A stretch of DNA of 40,998 bases, from positions 1 to 40,998 of the forward strand of contig RECJ01000142.1 in NCBI GenBank assembly GCA_007694115.1, read 5' to 3'. The translations under genes and the position numbers were made by a program. The stretch is from Leptolyngbya sp. DLM2.Bin27. Its GTDB lineage: Bacteria; Cyanobacteriota; Cyanobacteriia; Phormidesmidales; Phormidesmidaceae. The notes beneath the pieces were generated by a model. It was not told the origin of the DNA and did not search any database. It saw only the letters and a program-made list of their open reading frames with translations. Each line of letters begins with the position of its first letter. The first letter of the stretch is position 1. Below, one piece after another: positions 17,119 through 26,082 of this stretch.

Positions 17119-17148
17119 TTATCAAATGTTTGTTAAGTTTCCTATACT
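17119..17148 (+). promoter_or_regulatory. Probable ndhD promoter
   Basis: TTATCA (17119-17124), an 18-nt spacer and TATACT (17143-17148) form a reasonable sigma-70-type promoter. This implies a leader of about 250 nt before the ATG at 17407. The gap 16899-17406 is 508 bp and holds no gene. Within the leader, 17213-17285 is a GC-rich, structure-prone stretch (GGCTACGGCTCGCTCGCTG and CGCCTAGGGTAGGCCGCCG). Confidence 0.5.
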
Positions 17149-17406
17149 AGGGACAAGCGCAAAGATAGGTATATCTCTCTATCGATCTTGCGGTCCGGTT
17201 TGTTATCGTCGTGCCCCCTAAGGCTACGGCTCGCTCGCTGAAGTCCTCCGACCTCCTCGCCTAGGGTAGGCCGCCGCGAACAGCATTGGTAGTTCATCCT
17301 TAAACCGATGTTTTACCCAGGGTGTGTGTCCGCCTCAGACCAGACACTAAAACCGGAACCTGAATGCGCTGGCTGTTTTGTTGTAGTACTACTCACGCGA
17401 CTTGTC

Positions 17407-19017
17407 ATGCTGACCGAGCAATTTCCGTGGCTGACGACCCTGGTTGTGTTGCCTTTACTGGCGATTTTGCCGATCCCTGTACTGCCCGACCGCAATGGGC
17501 AAACCCTGCGCTGGTACGCCCTAGGCATCGGCTTTATCGAGTTTTCGCTAATTCTCTACACGTTTGCTAATTTTTATCACCTCAACCAGCCTGGCCTTCA
17601 GCTGGTCGAGCGCTACAACTGGGTGCCCCAGGTGGGCCTGACCTGGTCTCTCGGGGCCGACGGTCTAGCCATGCCCCTCGTCGTGCTGAGCGGTTTGGTA
17701 ACGACTCTGGCGATTTTAGCTTCCTGGAATATCACCCGTCGTCCTCGCCTGTACTTCAGCCTGCTGCTGGTGATGTACAGTGCCCAGGTTGGCGTGTTTT
17801 TGGCCCAAGACCTGGTTATGTTCTTCTTCATGTGGGAATTGGAGCTGGTGCCGGTGTACCTGCTGATTTCCATTTGGGGCGGCAAGCAGCGGCTCTACGC
17901 CGCGACTAAGTTTATTCTCTACACCGCCATTGGCTCTATCTTTATTTTGGTCGCAGCTCTGGCCATGGCCTTTTATGGCGACAATGTCACCTTCAACCTG
18001 GCAGAGCTGGCTCAGAAAGACTACAGCCTGACCTTCCAGCTGTGGGTTTACGCCGCCTTTTTGGTGGCCTTTGCGGTCAAGCTACCGATCTTTCCCCTGC
18101 ACACCTGGCTACCCGATGCCCACAGCGAAGCCCCTGCGGCGGTATCAATGATTTTGGCTGGGGTGCTGCTGAAGATGGCGGGCTACGGCCTGATTCGGAT
18201 GAACATTGAGATGCTGCCCGACGCGCACCTCTACTTTGCCCCCGTGCTGGCTATTCTCGGCGTGGTGAATGTGATCTATGCCTCGATGACCGCCTTTGGC
18301 CAAGACAACCTCAAGCGCCGCATGGCTTACTCATCGGTGGCTCACATGGGCTTTGTGCTGATTGGCTGTGCTGCCTTCACCACCCTGGGCATGAGCGGTG
18401 CCATGCTGCAAATGATTTCCCACGGGCTGATTGCAGCGGTGATGTTCTTCCTTTCGGGGGTGACCTACGAGCGCACCCAAACCCTCGACATGGATCAGAT
18501 GGGTGGGATAGCTCGCAAGATGCCGTCCAGCTTTGCCTTCTTTACGGCGGCTTCGATGGCCTCTTTGGCGCTGCCCGGCATGAGCGGGTTTGTCAGCGAG
18601 ATTGCGGTGTTCTTGGGCATGGCCACTAGCGATGTCTACAGCACGACCTTTAAGACGGTAATCATCATCGGGGCTGCCGTCGGTGTGGTGCTGTCGCCGG
18701 TTTACCTGCTGTCGATGCTGCGCCGCATCTTCTACGGCGACGCGGGTCAGGTGGTGGCCAAGGTGCCCAACATCATTGACATTCGCCCTCGCGAAGCCTT
18801 TGTGGCGGCCTGTCTACTGGTGCCCATTATCGGCATTGGTCTTTACCCCAAGCTGGCGACTCAGGTATATGACGCTAAGACCGTTGAAGCGGCTAGCCGG
18901 GTGCAGCATACATTGCTGGCCGCTGCGCCCACCTCATCGCTCTACGCCCACATCATGGTGGCTCCCCAGGTGGCTGTGGCTGAGTTACCAGCGGCAGCAA
19001 CTGTTCAAATCGACTAG
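17407..19017 (+). CDS. ndhD: NAD(P)H-quinone oxidoreductase subunit 4 (NdhD)
   Basis: A 536-residue polytopic membrane subunit of NDH-1, a proton-pumping antiporter-like module in the thylakoid membrane. The frame opens at 17308, but [19 protein letters not shown] from 17407 is the conserved N-terminus and gives the usual length. Visible hallmarks are [17 protein letters not shown], the essential Lys/His segment [19 protein letters not shown], and [14 protein letters not shown]. It is of the NdhD1/D2 (respiratory/cyclic-flow) class rather than the CO2-uptake D3/D4 class by overall resemblance; which paralogue cannot be settled. ndhF is not adjacent; thrB is upstream. Confidence 0.95.
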   Translation: MLTEQFPWLTTLVVLPLLAILPIPVLPDRNGQTLRWYALGIGFIEFSLILYTFANFYHLNQPGLQLVERYNWVPQVGLTWSLGADGLAMPLVVLSGLVTTLAILASWNITRRPRLYFSLLLVMYSAQVGVFLAQDLVMFFFMWELELVPVYLLISIWGGKQRLYAATKFILYTAIGSIFILVAALAMAFYGDNVTFNLAELAQKDYSLTFQLWVYAAFLVAFAVKLPIFPLHTWLPDAHSEAPAAVSMILAGVLLKMAGYGLIRMNIEMLPDAHLYFAPVLAILGVVNVIYASMTAFGQDNLKRRMAYSSVAHMGFVLIGCAAFTTLGMSGAMLQMISHGLIAAVMFFLSGVTYERTQTLDMDQMGGIARKMPSSFAFFTAASMASLALPGMSGFVSEIAVFLGMATSDVYSTTFKTVIIIGAAVGVVLSPVYLLSMLRRIFYGDAGQVVAKVPNIIDIRPREAFVAACLLVPIIGIGLYPKLATQVYDAKTVEAASRVQHTLLAAAPTSSLYAHIMVAPQVAVAELPAAATVQID

Positions 19018-19087
19018 TTGTCGCTCAAAACAGGTTGCTTAAGAAAGTCGCTCAAATCATGTCGCTCAAATAATTGAGTCGTAACTG

Positions 19088-19123
19088 ACTGCACTCTGGC
19101 TGACGGGCCGGGGTGCAGTTTTT
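19088..19123 (+). terminator. Rho-independent terminator of ndhD
   Basis: Arms ACTGCACTCTGGC (19088-19100) and GCCGGGGTGCAGT (19107-19119) pair over 13 positions with two wobble pairs and a 6-nt loop, followed by TTTTT. It lies about 70 bp after the ndhD stop. Between them GTCGCTCAAA occurs three times (19020, 19047, 19061). Confidence 0.85.
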
Positions 19124-19319
19124 GTCGGTACCCCTTCGACTTGGGCGACCGTCTCAGGCAACTGGCCAATTTAAACGCCAATTTAAACACTGTCTCTGGG
19201 CATGCTTACAACCAAGCCCCAGCCTTCACAATGACAATATTGAGATCGTGAGATCGCACCCCCCTGATCGCGATCCAAGCTGTCGACTGTCAACTTTGGT
19301 GATTTTTTGTAAGCAAGCT

Positions 19320-19472
19320 ATGGCTCAGAGACACCAGTGTCCTCACTGCAACAATCAACACCTGCTGCCCATTGGGGTGCGCGGGATTCGTCAGTGCTCT
19401 CGCTGTAAAGCCTTTGTGGACCTGCGATCGCGCCACTGGCTGAAGCGATTAATTCGGGATTTAGCGGCTTAA
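19320..19472 (+). CDS. 50-residue zinc-ribbon protein
   Basis: The ATG at 19320 opens a 50-codon frame with a CxxC...CxxC ribbon: CPHC (residues 7-10), then QCSRCKAF (26-29). A strongly basic C-terminus (LRSRHWLKRLIRDL) follows. The ribbon resembles those of small transposase-associated or RNA-binding zinc proteins, but no neighbouring transposase exists. The frame is open further upstream without conserved content, so this start is the most sensible. The 302-bp gap before it (19018-19319) holds only the ndhD terminator and short direct repeats. Confidence 0.55.
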   Translation: MAQRHQCPHCNNQHLLPIGVRGIRQCSRCKAFVDLRSRHWLKRLIRDLAA

Positions 19473-19544
19473 TTCTGCCCCTACGGCATAGCGGGTCAGC
19501 TCGGGGTAAGGGACAATGGATTAGCCCTACAACGAGGCGCATCC

Positions 19545-20141
19545 ATGGCTGGCAAATTTTTTCAAAAACCAGGCCCCGAATTGGCAGATCGGGTACCCCC
19601 AGGCCAGCATTTGGCCAAGGGTTTTCCGGTGCTCACCTACGGCGACACCCCCGCAGTAACCCAGGCCAACTGGTCGTTGAGCATCAGTGGGCTCGCCGAG
19701 GCCAAGGTGTTTACCTGGGCCGAGATCATGGCCCTACCCCAGCGCGAGTTTACCGCTGACTTTCACTGCGTCACCACCTGGTCGAAGCTGGATGTGACCT
19801 GGGGCGGGGTGAGCGTTACCGATTTGATGGCGCAGCTTGCGGTGGAGCCAGCGGCAGCCCACGTGATGCTGCACTGCTACGGCGGCTACACCACCAATCT
19901 GGCCCTGGCTGACTTTAACCGGCCCGCCAACTTTTTCGCCCACACCCTTGCTGGGGAGCCGCTGCCCGCCGAGCACGGTGGCCCCATGCGGCTGGTAGTG
20001 CCCCACCTCTACGCCTGGAAAAGCGCTAAGTGGATCAGCGGTCTGGAGTTTTTAGCCGACCCAGCCCTGGGCTTTTGGGAGCGCAATGGCTACCACCCCC
20101 GGGGCGAACCCTGGGCGGAGGAGCGATATAGCGATCGCTAG
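19545..20141 (+). CDS. Sulfite-oxidase-like molybdopterin oxidoreductase
   Basis: A 198-residue protein covering only the oxidoreductase molybdopterin-binding fold (PF00174-like). TADFHCVTTWSKLDVTWGGV carries Cys75, the expected molybdenum ligand of the sulfite oxidase family. HCYGGYTTNLAL, LPAEHGGPMRLVVPHLYAWK and SAKWISGLEFL are the usual cofactor-contacting segments. It lacks the dimerisation and heme domains of true sulfite oxidase and has no Tat signal, unlike MsrP/YedY, so it is probably cytoplasmic. The substrate is unknown. A MOSC protein elsewhere in the window is the only other Moco-related gene. Confidence 0.88.
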   Translation: MAGKFFQKPGPELADRVPPGQHLAKGFPVLTYGDTPAVTQANWSLSISGLAEAKVFTWAEIMALPQREFTADFHCVTTWSKLDVTWGGVSVTDLMAQLAVEPAAAHVMLHCYGGYTTNLALADFNRPANFFAHTLAGEPLPAEHGGPMRLVVPHLYAWKSAKWISGLEFLADPALGFWERNGYHPRGEPWAEERYSDR

Positions 20142-20150
20142 AGCCTCGGC

Positions 20151-20453
20151 CTAGCGGTTGCCGTAGCGACCCCAGCTGAGAAAGGTCGTAACCATATAGA
20201 GCACAATGGCGGAGCCAATAATCGAAGGCACCACCGGCACCTCCTGAAAGCCCCAGGCCAACCAGGGCTGGGTAAAACTGTACTGTTGCAGGAGGTAATC
20301 CACCACCCACTGCCCCAGAAATACCCCAATCAGACCGATCAGCACCAGGCCCAAAAGCTTGCCGGGCACCTGCCTCGGCACTAGAATGTTGGCGGCAAAG
20401 GCACAGACCAGAGCAATTAAAACTTGAACGAGCAAACTCACTAGATCATCCAC
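20151..20453 (-). CDS. Small membrane protein, GlsB/YeaQ-like
   Basis: A 100-residue protein with three hydrophobic segments (about residues 4-24, 31-52 and 72-92). GKLLGLVLIGLIGVFLGQWV resembles the glycine-rich core of the transglycosylase-associated (GlsB/YeaQ/YmgE) family, which are small inner-membrane, stress-linked proteins of unknown biochemistry. The insert between helices 2 and 3 is longer than usual, so the assignment is tentative. It is convergent with the Moco gene, with 9 bp between them. Confidence 0.7.
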   Translation of the reverse strand: MDDLVSLLVQVLIALVCAFAANILVPRQVPGKLLGLVLIGLIGVFLGQWVVDYLLQQYSFTQPWLAWGFQEVPVVPSIIGSAIVLYMVTTFLSWGRYGNR

Positions 20454-20560
20454 GGTGCGTACTCCTAAAGCCAGCGCTATCTGGCCCTGTGTTAGACATG
20501 TGTTAGATCTAACGTACCCACCTCAGCTGCCCTGAGATCGCCCAAGGCCAGAGCTACGCG

Positions 20561-22039
20561 CTAAATCCACCCCTGGATAGCGGCTTGATAGACAGCCTGG
20601 TAGCGGTTTTTGGCCTGTAGTTTGGTGAGGCTATTATTGATGTGGAATTTTACTGTGCTCTCACTAATGTGAAGGCGGTTGGCGATGTCGCGATCGCGCA
20701 GCCCTTGGGCCAGCAGCGCCATAATCTCTCGCTCTCGATCAGAGGGGCGCGGCAGACCTGGGGGCAGCAGAGCATCTACCGACTGGCCCTGGGCCACGAG
20801 TTCCACAATTTGCGTGAGCTGATCGACGGTGATTGTCCAGTCAATCACGGCTTTGACCTGGGCGGGGGGTGGGCTAGCGGCATTGACCCGCACCCAGATA
20901 ATCTGGGCTGCACCCTGGGCCACCCCCTGGGCCACAGCGGCGCTGTCAGTAATCACCACGGCCGCTGGATCAGAGGGGGCACAGAGAACTAATCTGGCTT
21001 TGTAGGCAATGCAGGTGAGCGCTACCTGCACTAGGGCCGTGGTGCACTGAATGCTGACCAGAGTGCCCGCCGACCCAGCACCGTAGGGAACTTGCAGGGA
21101 CAGCTGTACCATCTGCTGCCGGGGGCCGGGCTGGGTCTGGAGACTGCCCCCCAAACAGGTGGCCATAAAATTGAGCTGGTGGCAGTGCGATCGCCAGCGG
21201 GCCGCCGCTGCTTCAGTTGTCTCGGCGGCAGGCGACGTGGCCACAATGGCCTCTAGGGTCACCTCGGCTGCACCATAGATCAGGCGAGCGTAGTCGCAGC
21301 AAAACGCGTTGAGCAACTCGGCTAGCTGCACAAAAATATGGGCGGTGGAGGCGGGCAGCACAGTTTCAGTGCCCACCAGGGTCATGGTAGTGCTGGTCAA
21401 AATAGTGGCGAGCTGGTCAGACAGGCTCAAGGGCTGAGACAGGGTTGCCCTCACAGGCTGGCTGGTCTCGATGCCAAGGGCGGCATCGAGGGCAACGGTG
21501 GCAGTCATGCAGAGCACTTGCAGCACCTCTAAAAACTCGGCCGCCATGGGGCTGTGGCTAAAGGTGGCTAGCACGCCAATCACCCGATCGCCGGTCATCA
21601 GCGGATAGCCCGCAAACCCTTGAATACGGTTGGCAGTGGCCCAATCACGGTCTTTTACCCAGGTCTCTTCGGCCAGACGGTTACTGAGAAATGGCACTCG
21701 GTTTTGGGCAATTTTTCCCACCTTGTAAGCGCCCATGGGCACTCGGGCAAAGGAGCCATTGATGTGGGTATACAGCCCCGATGAGGCCACCAGCCGCAGC
21801 GTTAACCGATCGGGTTCGACCACCCAAATGCGGGCAAAGGCGCAATCAAACTGATCGACTAGGCCATCGGTGATGAAGCGAGCGACGGTCGCTGGTTCCA
21901 GACAGCCAGACAGCCGCTGGGCAATTCTGTTGACCCGCTGCAAATCGAGCAGCAGCTGGGCCTGGTTGGGCAAATCAACACTAGAGCTATTCACGCTGGC
22001 GAAAGCAGGCCCCACGGATATATTGGCCGTGCTCTTCAT
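20561..22039 (-). CDS. GAF-domain LuxR-family regulator
   Basis: A 492-residue protein. Residues 36-185 are a GAF domain (CLEPATVARFITDGLVDQFDCAFARIW to GYPLMTGDRVIGVLATFS). Residues 200-420 are uncharacterised, with two alpha/beta-like blocks. Residues 428-492 are a LuxR-type HTH (SDREREIMALLAQGLRDRDIANRLHISESTVKFHI). It lacks a receiver domain, so it is not a classical response regulator; the GAF or middle region probably senses a ligand or light. It is the last of three consecutive minus-strand signalling genes (kinase, GTPase, regulator), with gaps of 150-190 bp. Confidence 0.88.
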   Translation of the reverse strand: MKSTANISVGPAFASVNSSSVDLPNQAQLLLDLQRVNRIAQRLSGCLEPATVARFITDGLVDQFDCAFARIWVVEPDRLTLRLVASSGLYTHINGSFARVPMGAYKVGKIAQNRVPFLSNRLAEETWVKDRDWATANRIQGFAGYPLMTGDRVIGVLATFSHSPMAAEFLEVLQVLCMTATVALDAALGIETSQPVRATLSQPLSLSDQLATILTSTTMTLVGTETVLPASTAHIFVQLAELLNAFCCDYARLIYGAAEVTLEAIVATSPAAETTEAAAARWRSHCHQLNFMATCLGGSLQTQPGPRQQMVQLSLQVPYGAGSAGTLVSIQCTTALVQVALTCIAYKARLVLCAPSDPAAVVITDSAAVAQGVAQGAAQIIWVRVNAASPPPAQVKAVIDWTITVDQLTQIVELVAQGQSVDALLPPGLPRPSDREREIMALLAQGLRDRDIANRLHISESTVKFHINNSLTKLQAKNRYQAVYQAAIQGWI

Positions 22040-22167
22040 AGATTGGATTGAATTGGGTCAATCCTCTGTATCGGTTGACACAGGCTCAAAGACTTTCTAG
22101 CCCAGCTCTACCCAACGGGGCTGGGGTGGGCGACATGGCAGACGGGGGGTAAGCAGCGAGGCAGATC

Positions 22168-22212
22168 GGGCGCTAGGGGCGCTAGGGGCGCTAGGGGGCG
22201 CTGGGGGCGCTA
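22168..22212. repeat. 9-bp tandem repeat across the GTPase stop codon
   Basis: Three exact GGGCGCTAG units (22168-22194) and two diverged units up to 22212. On the minus strand the stop TAG of the GTPase gene (22193-22191) lies inside the array, and the last residues SAPSAP are encoded by it. Unit number could change the C-terminus. Confidence 0.85.
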
Positions 22213-23510
22213 TCGTCAGACCGGTCGAGGGCGGGGGGGGAATCTTTAAACCGATCCTTGGCGGCGGTAAACGCCTCTTTCATGGCGACTTGAATTTTTT
22301 CGGGGTCGGGCTTTTTGCCCCCCAGCAGGTCGCCAAAGTAAACGCAGGCCCCTTCGCCCAGCGCCCAGGTGTAGGCGGCGGCCCAGGAGGCGGCGACCAC
22401 GCTGCCAAAGCCTGGAATAAATTTGATCAGCTCTCGCCCGACCGCCTGGGCAAAAAACCCACCGGCGATCGCACTGATCAGCCCCCCCGCCTGAGACGGG
22501 CTGAGCGTCTGGCCGTAGAGTTTGCCCAGTAGCCCCACCATCGACACCTGAAGCGCCGTCAGCACCGGCATGGTGGCGAAGGGGAGGGGCACCGCCCCCA
22601 GGGTGGCCGCAATCACCGCAAAGGCTGAAATATAGTGGCGGCCAACATCGCGGTAGAGGGTGCCGAGCTGGTTGGCGGCCTCGGCCTGCTCGTCGAGCAG
22701 CTGGTAGAGGGCCTGGGCTTCGGCCTCGGGCAGCAGGTCGGCCAGGGCGTCGCGCAGGGCCTCAAGACCATAAAAGACTGGGTCAAAGCCATCTTCTTCG
22801 AGGGTAAAGTCGATCAGTACCGTGCGATCGGCCAGGGTCGCAAAGTTGTCTTGGAGAGCCTCAAAGGGTCGCGTTATCGCCTCTAGATCGGGGGGATAGG
22901 GGGGGTGATCAGTCTGATTTGGCGGGTAAACCTCGTGGCTAGAGGTGACCGCTAGCAGACAGGGCACCGTGGGGAACTGCTGGCGCAGGCGCACGGCAAT
23001 TTGCTTGAGGGCGTCGATGGCAAAATCGTTGATTTTGACCGTGAGAATGAGAATGCGCCCCTTACTGGTGCTGGTGCGCAGGTCATCGACCAGTTCCGCG
23101 ATGATGGCATCGGTGGCCTGGGCCAAGTCTCCCAGCCCCACGGTGTCGGTAAAAATCAGCAGCGGCAGATCGTCGGAGGGATAGGCGTAGCGCTGGGTAT
23201 GCTGGGTATGGGGCCTAAACCCCTGGCCGACAATATCGGCAGAGACCCCCGTCAGCCCCCGCACAATCGAGCTTTTGCCGGTCTGGGGCTTACCGATCAG
23301 CAGCGCCTCAGTGGTCGGCAACTGCTGGCGCACTGCCGCCAAAATTTCGGTCACCTTGTCATCGTCAACATTAAACCAGCGGCTCAGCTGCCGAGCCGGG
23401 CGCAGCTGGCTGGCGCGACCGCGCAGATTCTCCCACACCCCTGCCAGCGGCAATGCCCCCGCTGACCTGGGGGCGTCGTCTTGGGGATTGGTTTGTTTGG
23501 AGTCACCCAT
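22191..23510 (-). CDS. Membrane-associated GTPase with DUF697-like C-terminus
   Basis: A 439-residue protein. The P-loop GKPQTGKS lies at residues 73-80, and the G3 motif is TDTVGLGD (Asp122, Gly125). The expected NKxD G4 motif is not evident; LLAVTSSHEVYP occupies that position, so nucleotide specificity is uncertain. The C-terminal half carries hydrophobic helices (AFAVIAATLGAVPLPFATMP and SAIAGGFFAQAVGRELIKFI) typical of DUF697/YcjF-type membrane-linked GTPases. The P-loop and G3 place it with TRAFAC-class bacterial GTPases (Era/YfjP-like). It lies between a histidine kinase and a GAF-LuxR regulator. The stop codon lies in a tandem repeat. Confidence 0.85.
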   Translation of the reverse strand: MGDSKQTNPQDDAPRSAGALPLAGVWENLRGRASQLRPARQLSRWFNVDDDKVTEILAAVRQQLPTTEALLIGKPQTGKSSIVRGLTGVSADIVGQGFRPHTQHTQRYAYPSDDLPLLIFTDTVGLGDLAQATDAIIAELVDDLRTSTSKGRILILTVKINDFAIDALKQIAVRLRQQFPTVPCLLAVTSSHEVYPPNQTDHPPYPPDLEAITRPFEALQDNFATLADRTVLIDFTLEEDGFDPVFYGLEALRDALADLLPEAEAQALYQLLDEQAEAANQLGTLYRDVGRHYISAFAVIAATLGAVPLPFATMPVLTALQVSMVGLLGKLYGQTLSPSQAGGLISAIAGGFFAQAVGRELIKFIPGFGSVVAASWAAAYTWALGEGACVYFGDLLGGKKPDPEKIQVAMKEAFTAAKDRFKDSPPALDRSDDSAPSAP

Positions 23511-23695
23511 ACCGATTGCCTGCTTGGTTCGTGGTGCCAGTTGGCTAGAGATGATTTGCTGAGCTGGCTCGCTGAATGGGAGCGCTCAACGGGCTCACCC
23601 TGATAATGCCATGCTTTCACCCGACCGACCGGCCCCTGGGGCGTGACCCAGGGATGCCAGGCAGCCGGGGAGGCTGTAGCGCTGGGCTGGGGTCG

Positions 23696-25711
23696 TCAGT
23701 CATCGAGCAGCACCGAGGGATTGCCGGGCACGGTAGCAGGCTGCCGTTTGGGGGGGTTAGCCGAGCGACTGCGACCATCGAGCTTGCCCTGGGCCAGGGG
23801 CACGGTGAAGTGAAACTGGCTGCCTTGATCCTTCCCTTCAGACTCGGCCCAGATCGTGCCCCCCAAACCTTCGACGATTTGACGACACATGGCCAGGCCC
23901 AGCCCCGTACCCCCGGTAGTGCGACGGAGGGCACCCTCTTCTTGGTAGAAACGGTCAAAGACTACATGTAAGCGGCTGGGCTCAATGCCGCGCCCGGTGT
24001 CGGCGACGGTGACTTGCAGGTGAGTGGGGCTGGGGCGAGTCACCTGAATGGTAATCTTGCCCTTGGCGGGGGTAAACTTTTGCGCATTGTCGAGCAGTTT
24101 GGCCAACACCTCAACCAGCCACTCACCGTCGGCTCGCACCAGGGGCACCTGCTTGGGAATTTTGACTTTGATGGTCGGGGCGGGGGCGCTGTCGTGGCTG
24201 CCGTGGATGCTGCTGAGGGCCAGATCCACACATTCTTGAATGGACAGCGACTCCAGATTCCACTCGACGCGGCCGCTCTCCAGCCGCGACAGGGTGAGAA
24301 AGTCTTGCACTAGCTTGCGCATGCGCTCGGCATCTTCAAGGGCCGATTGCAGCATGATCTGGCGCAGCTCATTGGGCATGTCTGGCTCGGTAGCGAGGCT
24401 CTCTAGACACACCTGAATGGTGGAGAGGGGAGTGCGCAGCTCGTGGCCGGTGATGGCGATCAGGTTGGCGCGGGTGCGGTCGAGGGCGGCGAGCTGCTGG
24501 TTGAGATCTTGCAGGTTGGCGTAGGCCTCAGCCTGAATGATGGCGACACTGAGCTGGGCTGCGATCGCATCCACCAGGGCCGTATCGTCTTCGCTCCAGT
24601 CGTAGGGCTGGGTCTGGTGCAGCTCGATCAAACCCACCAGACGGCCCTGGTAGGTCAGGGGCACCAGCAGCCACGCCTGAATCTGCCAGCGATCAATCAG
24701 GGGCTGAATCGCATCTAGCTCTTGGCGAAAGGAAGACTCGCGCCCCTGGGTATCGGCAATGGCAATGGTTTCTTTAGTGTCTTGAATATAGTCAAACAGC
24801 GGGTTGGTAGCCAGGGGCCAGGTTTCCCCCAGCAGCGACTCGGCGGTGCCGCTGAGGTGCTGGTGGGCAATCATCACCGTGGCATCGGTGGCCCCACAGG
24901 GATAGATCAAGCAGCGACACACCTGGAGCGCCTGGCCCAATTCCTGGGCCGCCTTTGAAAAGATCTCGTTGGCATCGAGGGACTGGCGCACCACCGAGGT
25001 AATCGAGTTGACCAAACGCTCGCGGCGCTCCTGGGCCGAGATCGCCTTGTAGGCTTTGAGCAGCTTGTACTGCCCCGCTTGCAGGTAGGTAACCAGTCGC
25101 TGGGTAAAGGGGTCGGGGCCACCGCTGCCGCCGAGGCGGTCTGTGGGTCGGAGGGTGGGATCGAGGTATTGCTGACGTGCGATCGCAACCTTATCCGCCA
25201 GGTCGGGGCGATACCCGGCAATGCGATCGAGCAGCAAAGCGGCCGCCCGCTGGCTGACGTAGGGATCTTGGGTCCAAATGCCCTCAAAGCGGCGGGTTTG
25301 ATCGAGGGATGAGCCCTTGGTGACCGGCTCAGGCGACCGCTCCCGACAGATCAAACAAGCCGTGTAGTTGACCCCAACCACCACCAGATGCCACTCCTGA
25401 GTCAGGGCATCATCGGCCTCAAAGGCAATGGTCTCGTAGTTGTCAGAACGGCTGACAAAGCTGGTACCCAGGGCCGACAGCACATAGACCTGATCCGTCA
25501 GTTCGGCAATTCGCAGGTAGCGATTGGCCTCCTGCAAATAAAACCGCTCCTGCTGAAAGCTGGCAATCACCAACGACTGCGCCGCCCCCGCCAGCACGTG
25601 ATCTTCCATCGCGTGGGACAACGCGGTGAGAGAGGTCTTGAAATAGAGGCTAGGCCTAAGCTGGGGAATTGCAGTTAGCAACTCTTCCACCACAGATGTG
25701 GAATTGCTCAT
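23696..25711 (-). CDS. DICT-GAF sensor histidine kinase
   Basis: A 671-residue soluble kinase. Residues 1-130 resemble the DICT sensory domain (SLYFKTSLTALSHAMEDHVL). Residues 240-395 are a GAF domain. Residues 413-480 are HisKA with the phospho-acceptor His423 (ITGHELRTPLSTIQ). Residues 520-640 are the HATPase domain with N-box LLDNAQKF, G1 DTGRGI and G2 GGTGLGLAMCR. There is no membrane segment, so the signal is intracellular or light. No receiver-domain protein is nearby, hence an orphan kinase. A short basic tail follows the ATPase. The downstream gap 23511-23695 (185 bp) holds nothing recognisable. Confidence 0.93.
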   Translation of the reverse strand: MSNSTSVVEELLTAIPQLRPSLYFKTSLTALSHAMEDHVLAGAAQSLVIASFQQERFYLQEANRYLRIAELTDQVYVLSALGTSFVSRSDNYETIAFEADDALTQEWHLVVVGVNYTACLICRERSPEPVTKGSSLDQTRRFEGIWTQDPYVSQRAAALLLDRIAGYRPDLADKVAIARQQYLDPTLRPTDRLGGSGGPDPFTQRLVTYLQAGQYKLLKAYKAISAQERRERLVNSITSVVRQSLDANEIFSKAAQELGQALQVCRCLIYPCGATDATVMIAHQHLSGTAESLLGETWPLATNPLFDYIQDTKETIAIADTQGRESSFRQELDAIQPLIDRWQIQAWLLVPLTYQGRLVGLIELHQTQPYDWSEDDTALVDAIAAQLSVAIIQAEAYANLQDLNQQLAALDRTRANLIAITGHELRTPLSTIQVCLESLATEPDMPNELRQIMLQSALEDAERMRKLVQDFLTLSRLESGRVEWNLESLSIQECVDLALSSIHGSHDSAPAPTIKVKIPKQVPLVRADGEWLVEVLAKLLDNAQKFTPAKGKITIQVTRPSPTHLQVTVADTGRGIEPSRLHVVFDRFYQEEGALRRTTGGTGLGLAMCRQIVEGLGGTIWAESEGKDQGSQFHFTVPLAQGKLDGRSRSANPPKRQPATVPGNPSVLLDD

Positions 25712-25931
25712 CGTTCAGGTTACGGAACTGTCAATTTAAAGATTTTGCACTGGGCTGAAGGGCAAACACCGCAGATACCCGTTTGCATCGGCAGCAGTTA
25801 CTCCCACCTAGACTACCAGTTGCCCTCCGCCCTGACGGCACTTTGTAACCATTTGCCAAGTAACCATTTGCCAACGGCATCCCCACAATCGAGACAATCG
25901 AGTCAGCCCTACCCACCAAGCGCCCAAAACC

Positions 25932-25960
25932 AAACACCCGAGCAAGCTGCCCGGGTGTTT
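25932..25960 (-). terminator. Terminator hairpin downstream of the ammonium transporter
   Basis: Arms 25932-25943 and 25949-25960 pair at 11 of 12 positions (AAACACCCG with CGGGTGTTT) around a 5-nt loop. On the minus strand it is followed by TTTGGTTTT. It lies about 120 bp after the amt stop in the 371-bp gap 25712-26082, which otherwise shows no gene. It separates the amt transcript from the kinase gene. Confidence 0.65.
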
Positions 25961-26082
25961 AGAGAGACTAGGACCTCAGGTAAACCTGATCCCAGTCAAG
26001 TCGTGGTTTTTTGCCTGCGGCAAGCTCCAAACGTCGATCTGGACTGGGGATAAAACCCAAGTAAGTTAGCGGATTGTCGCCG

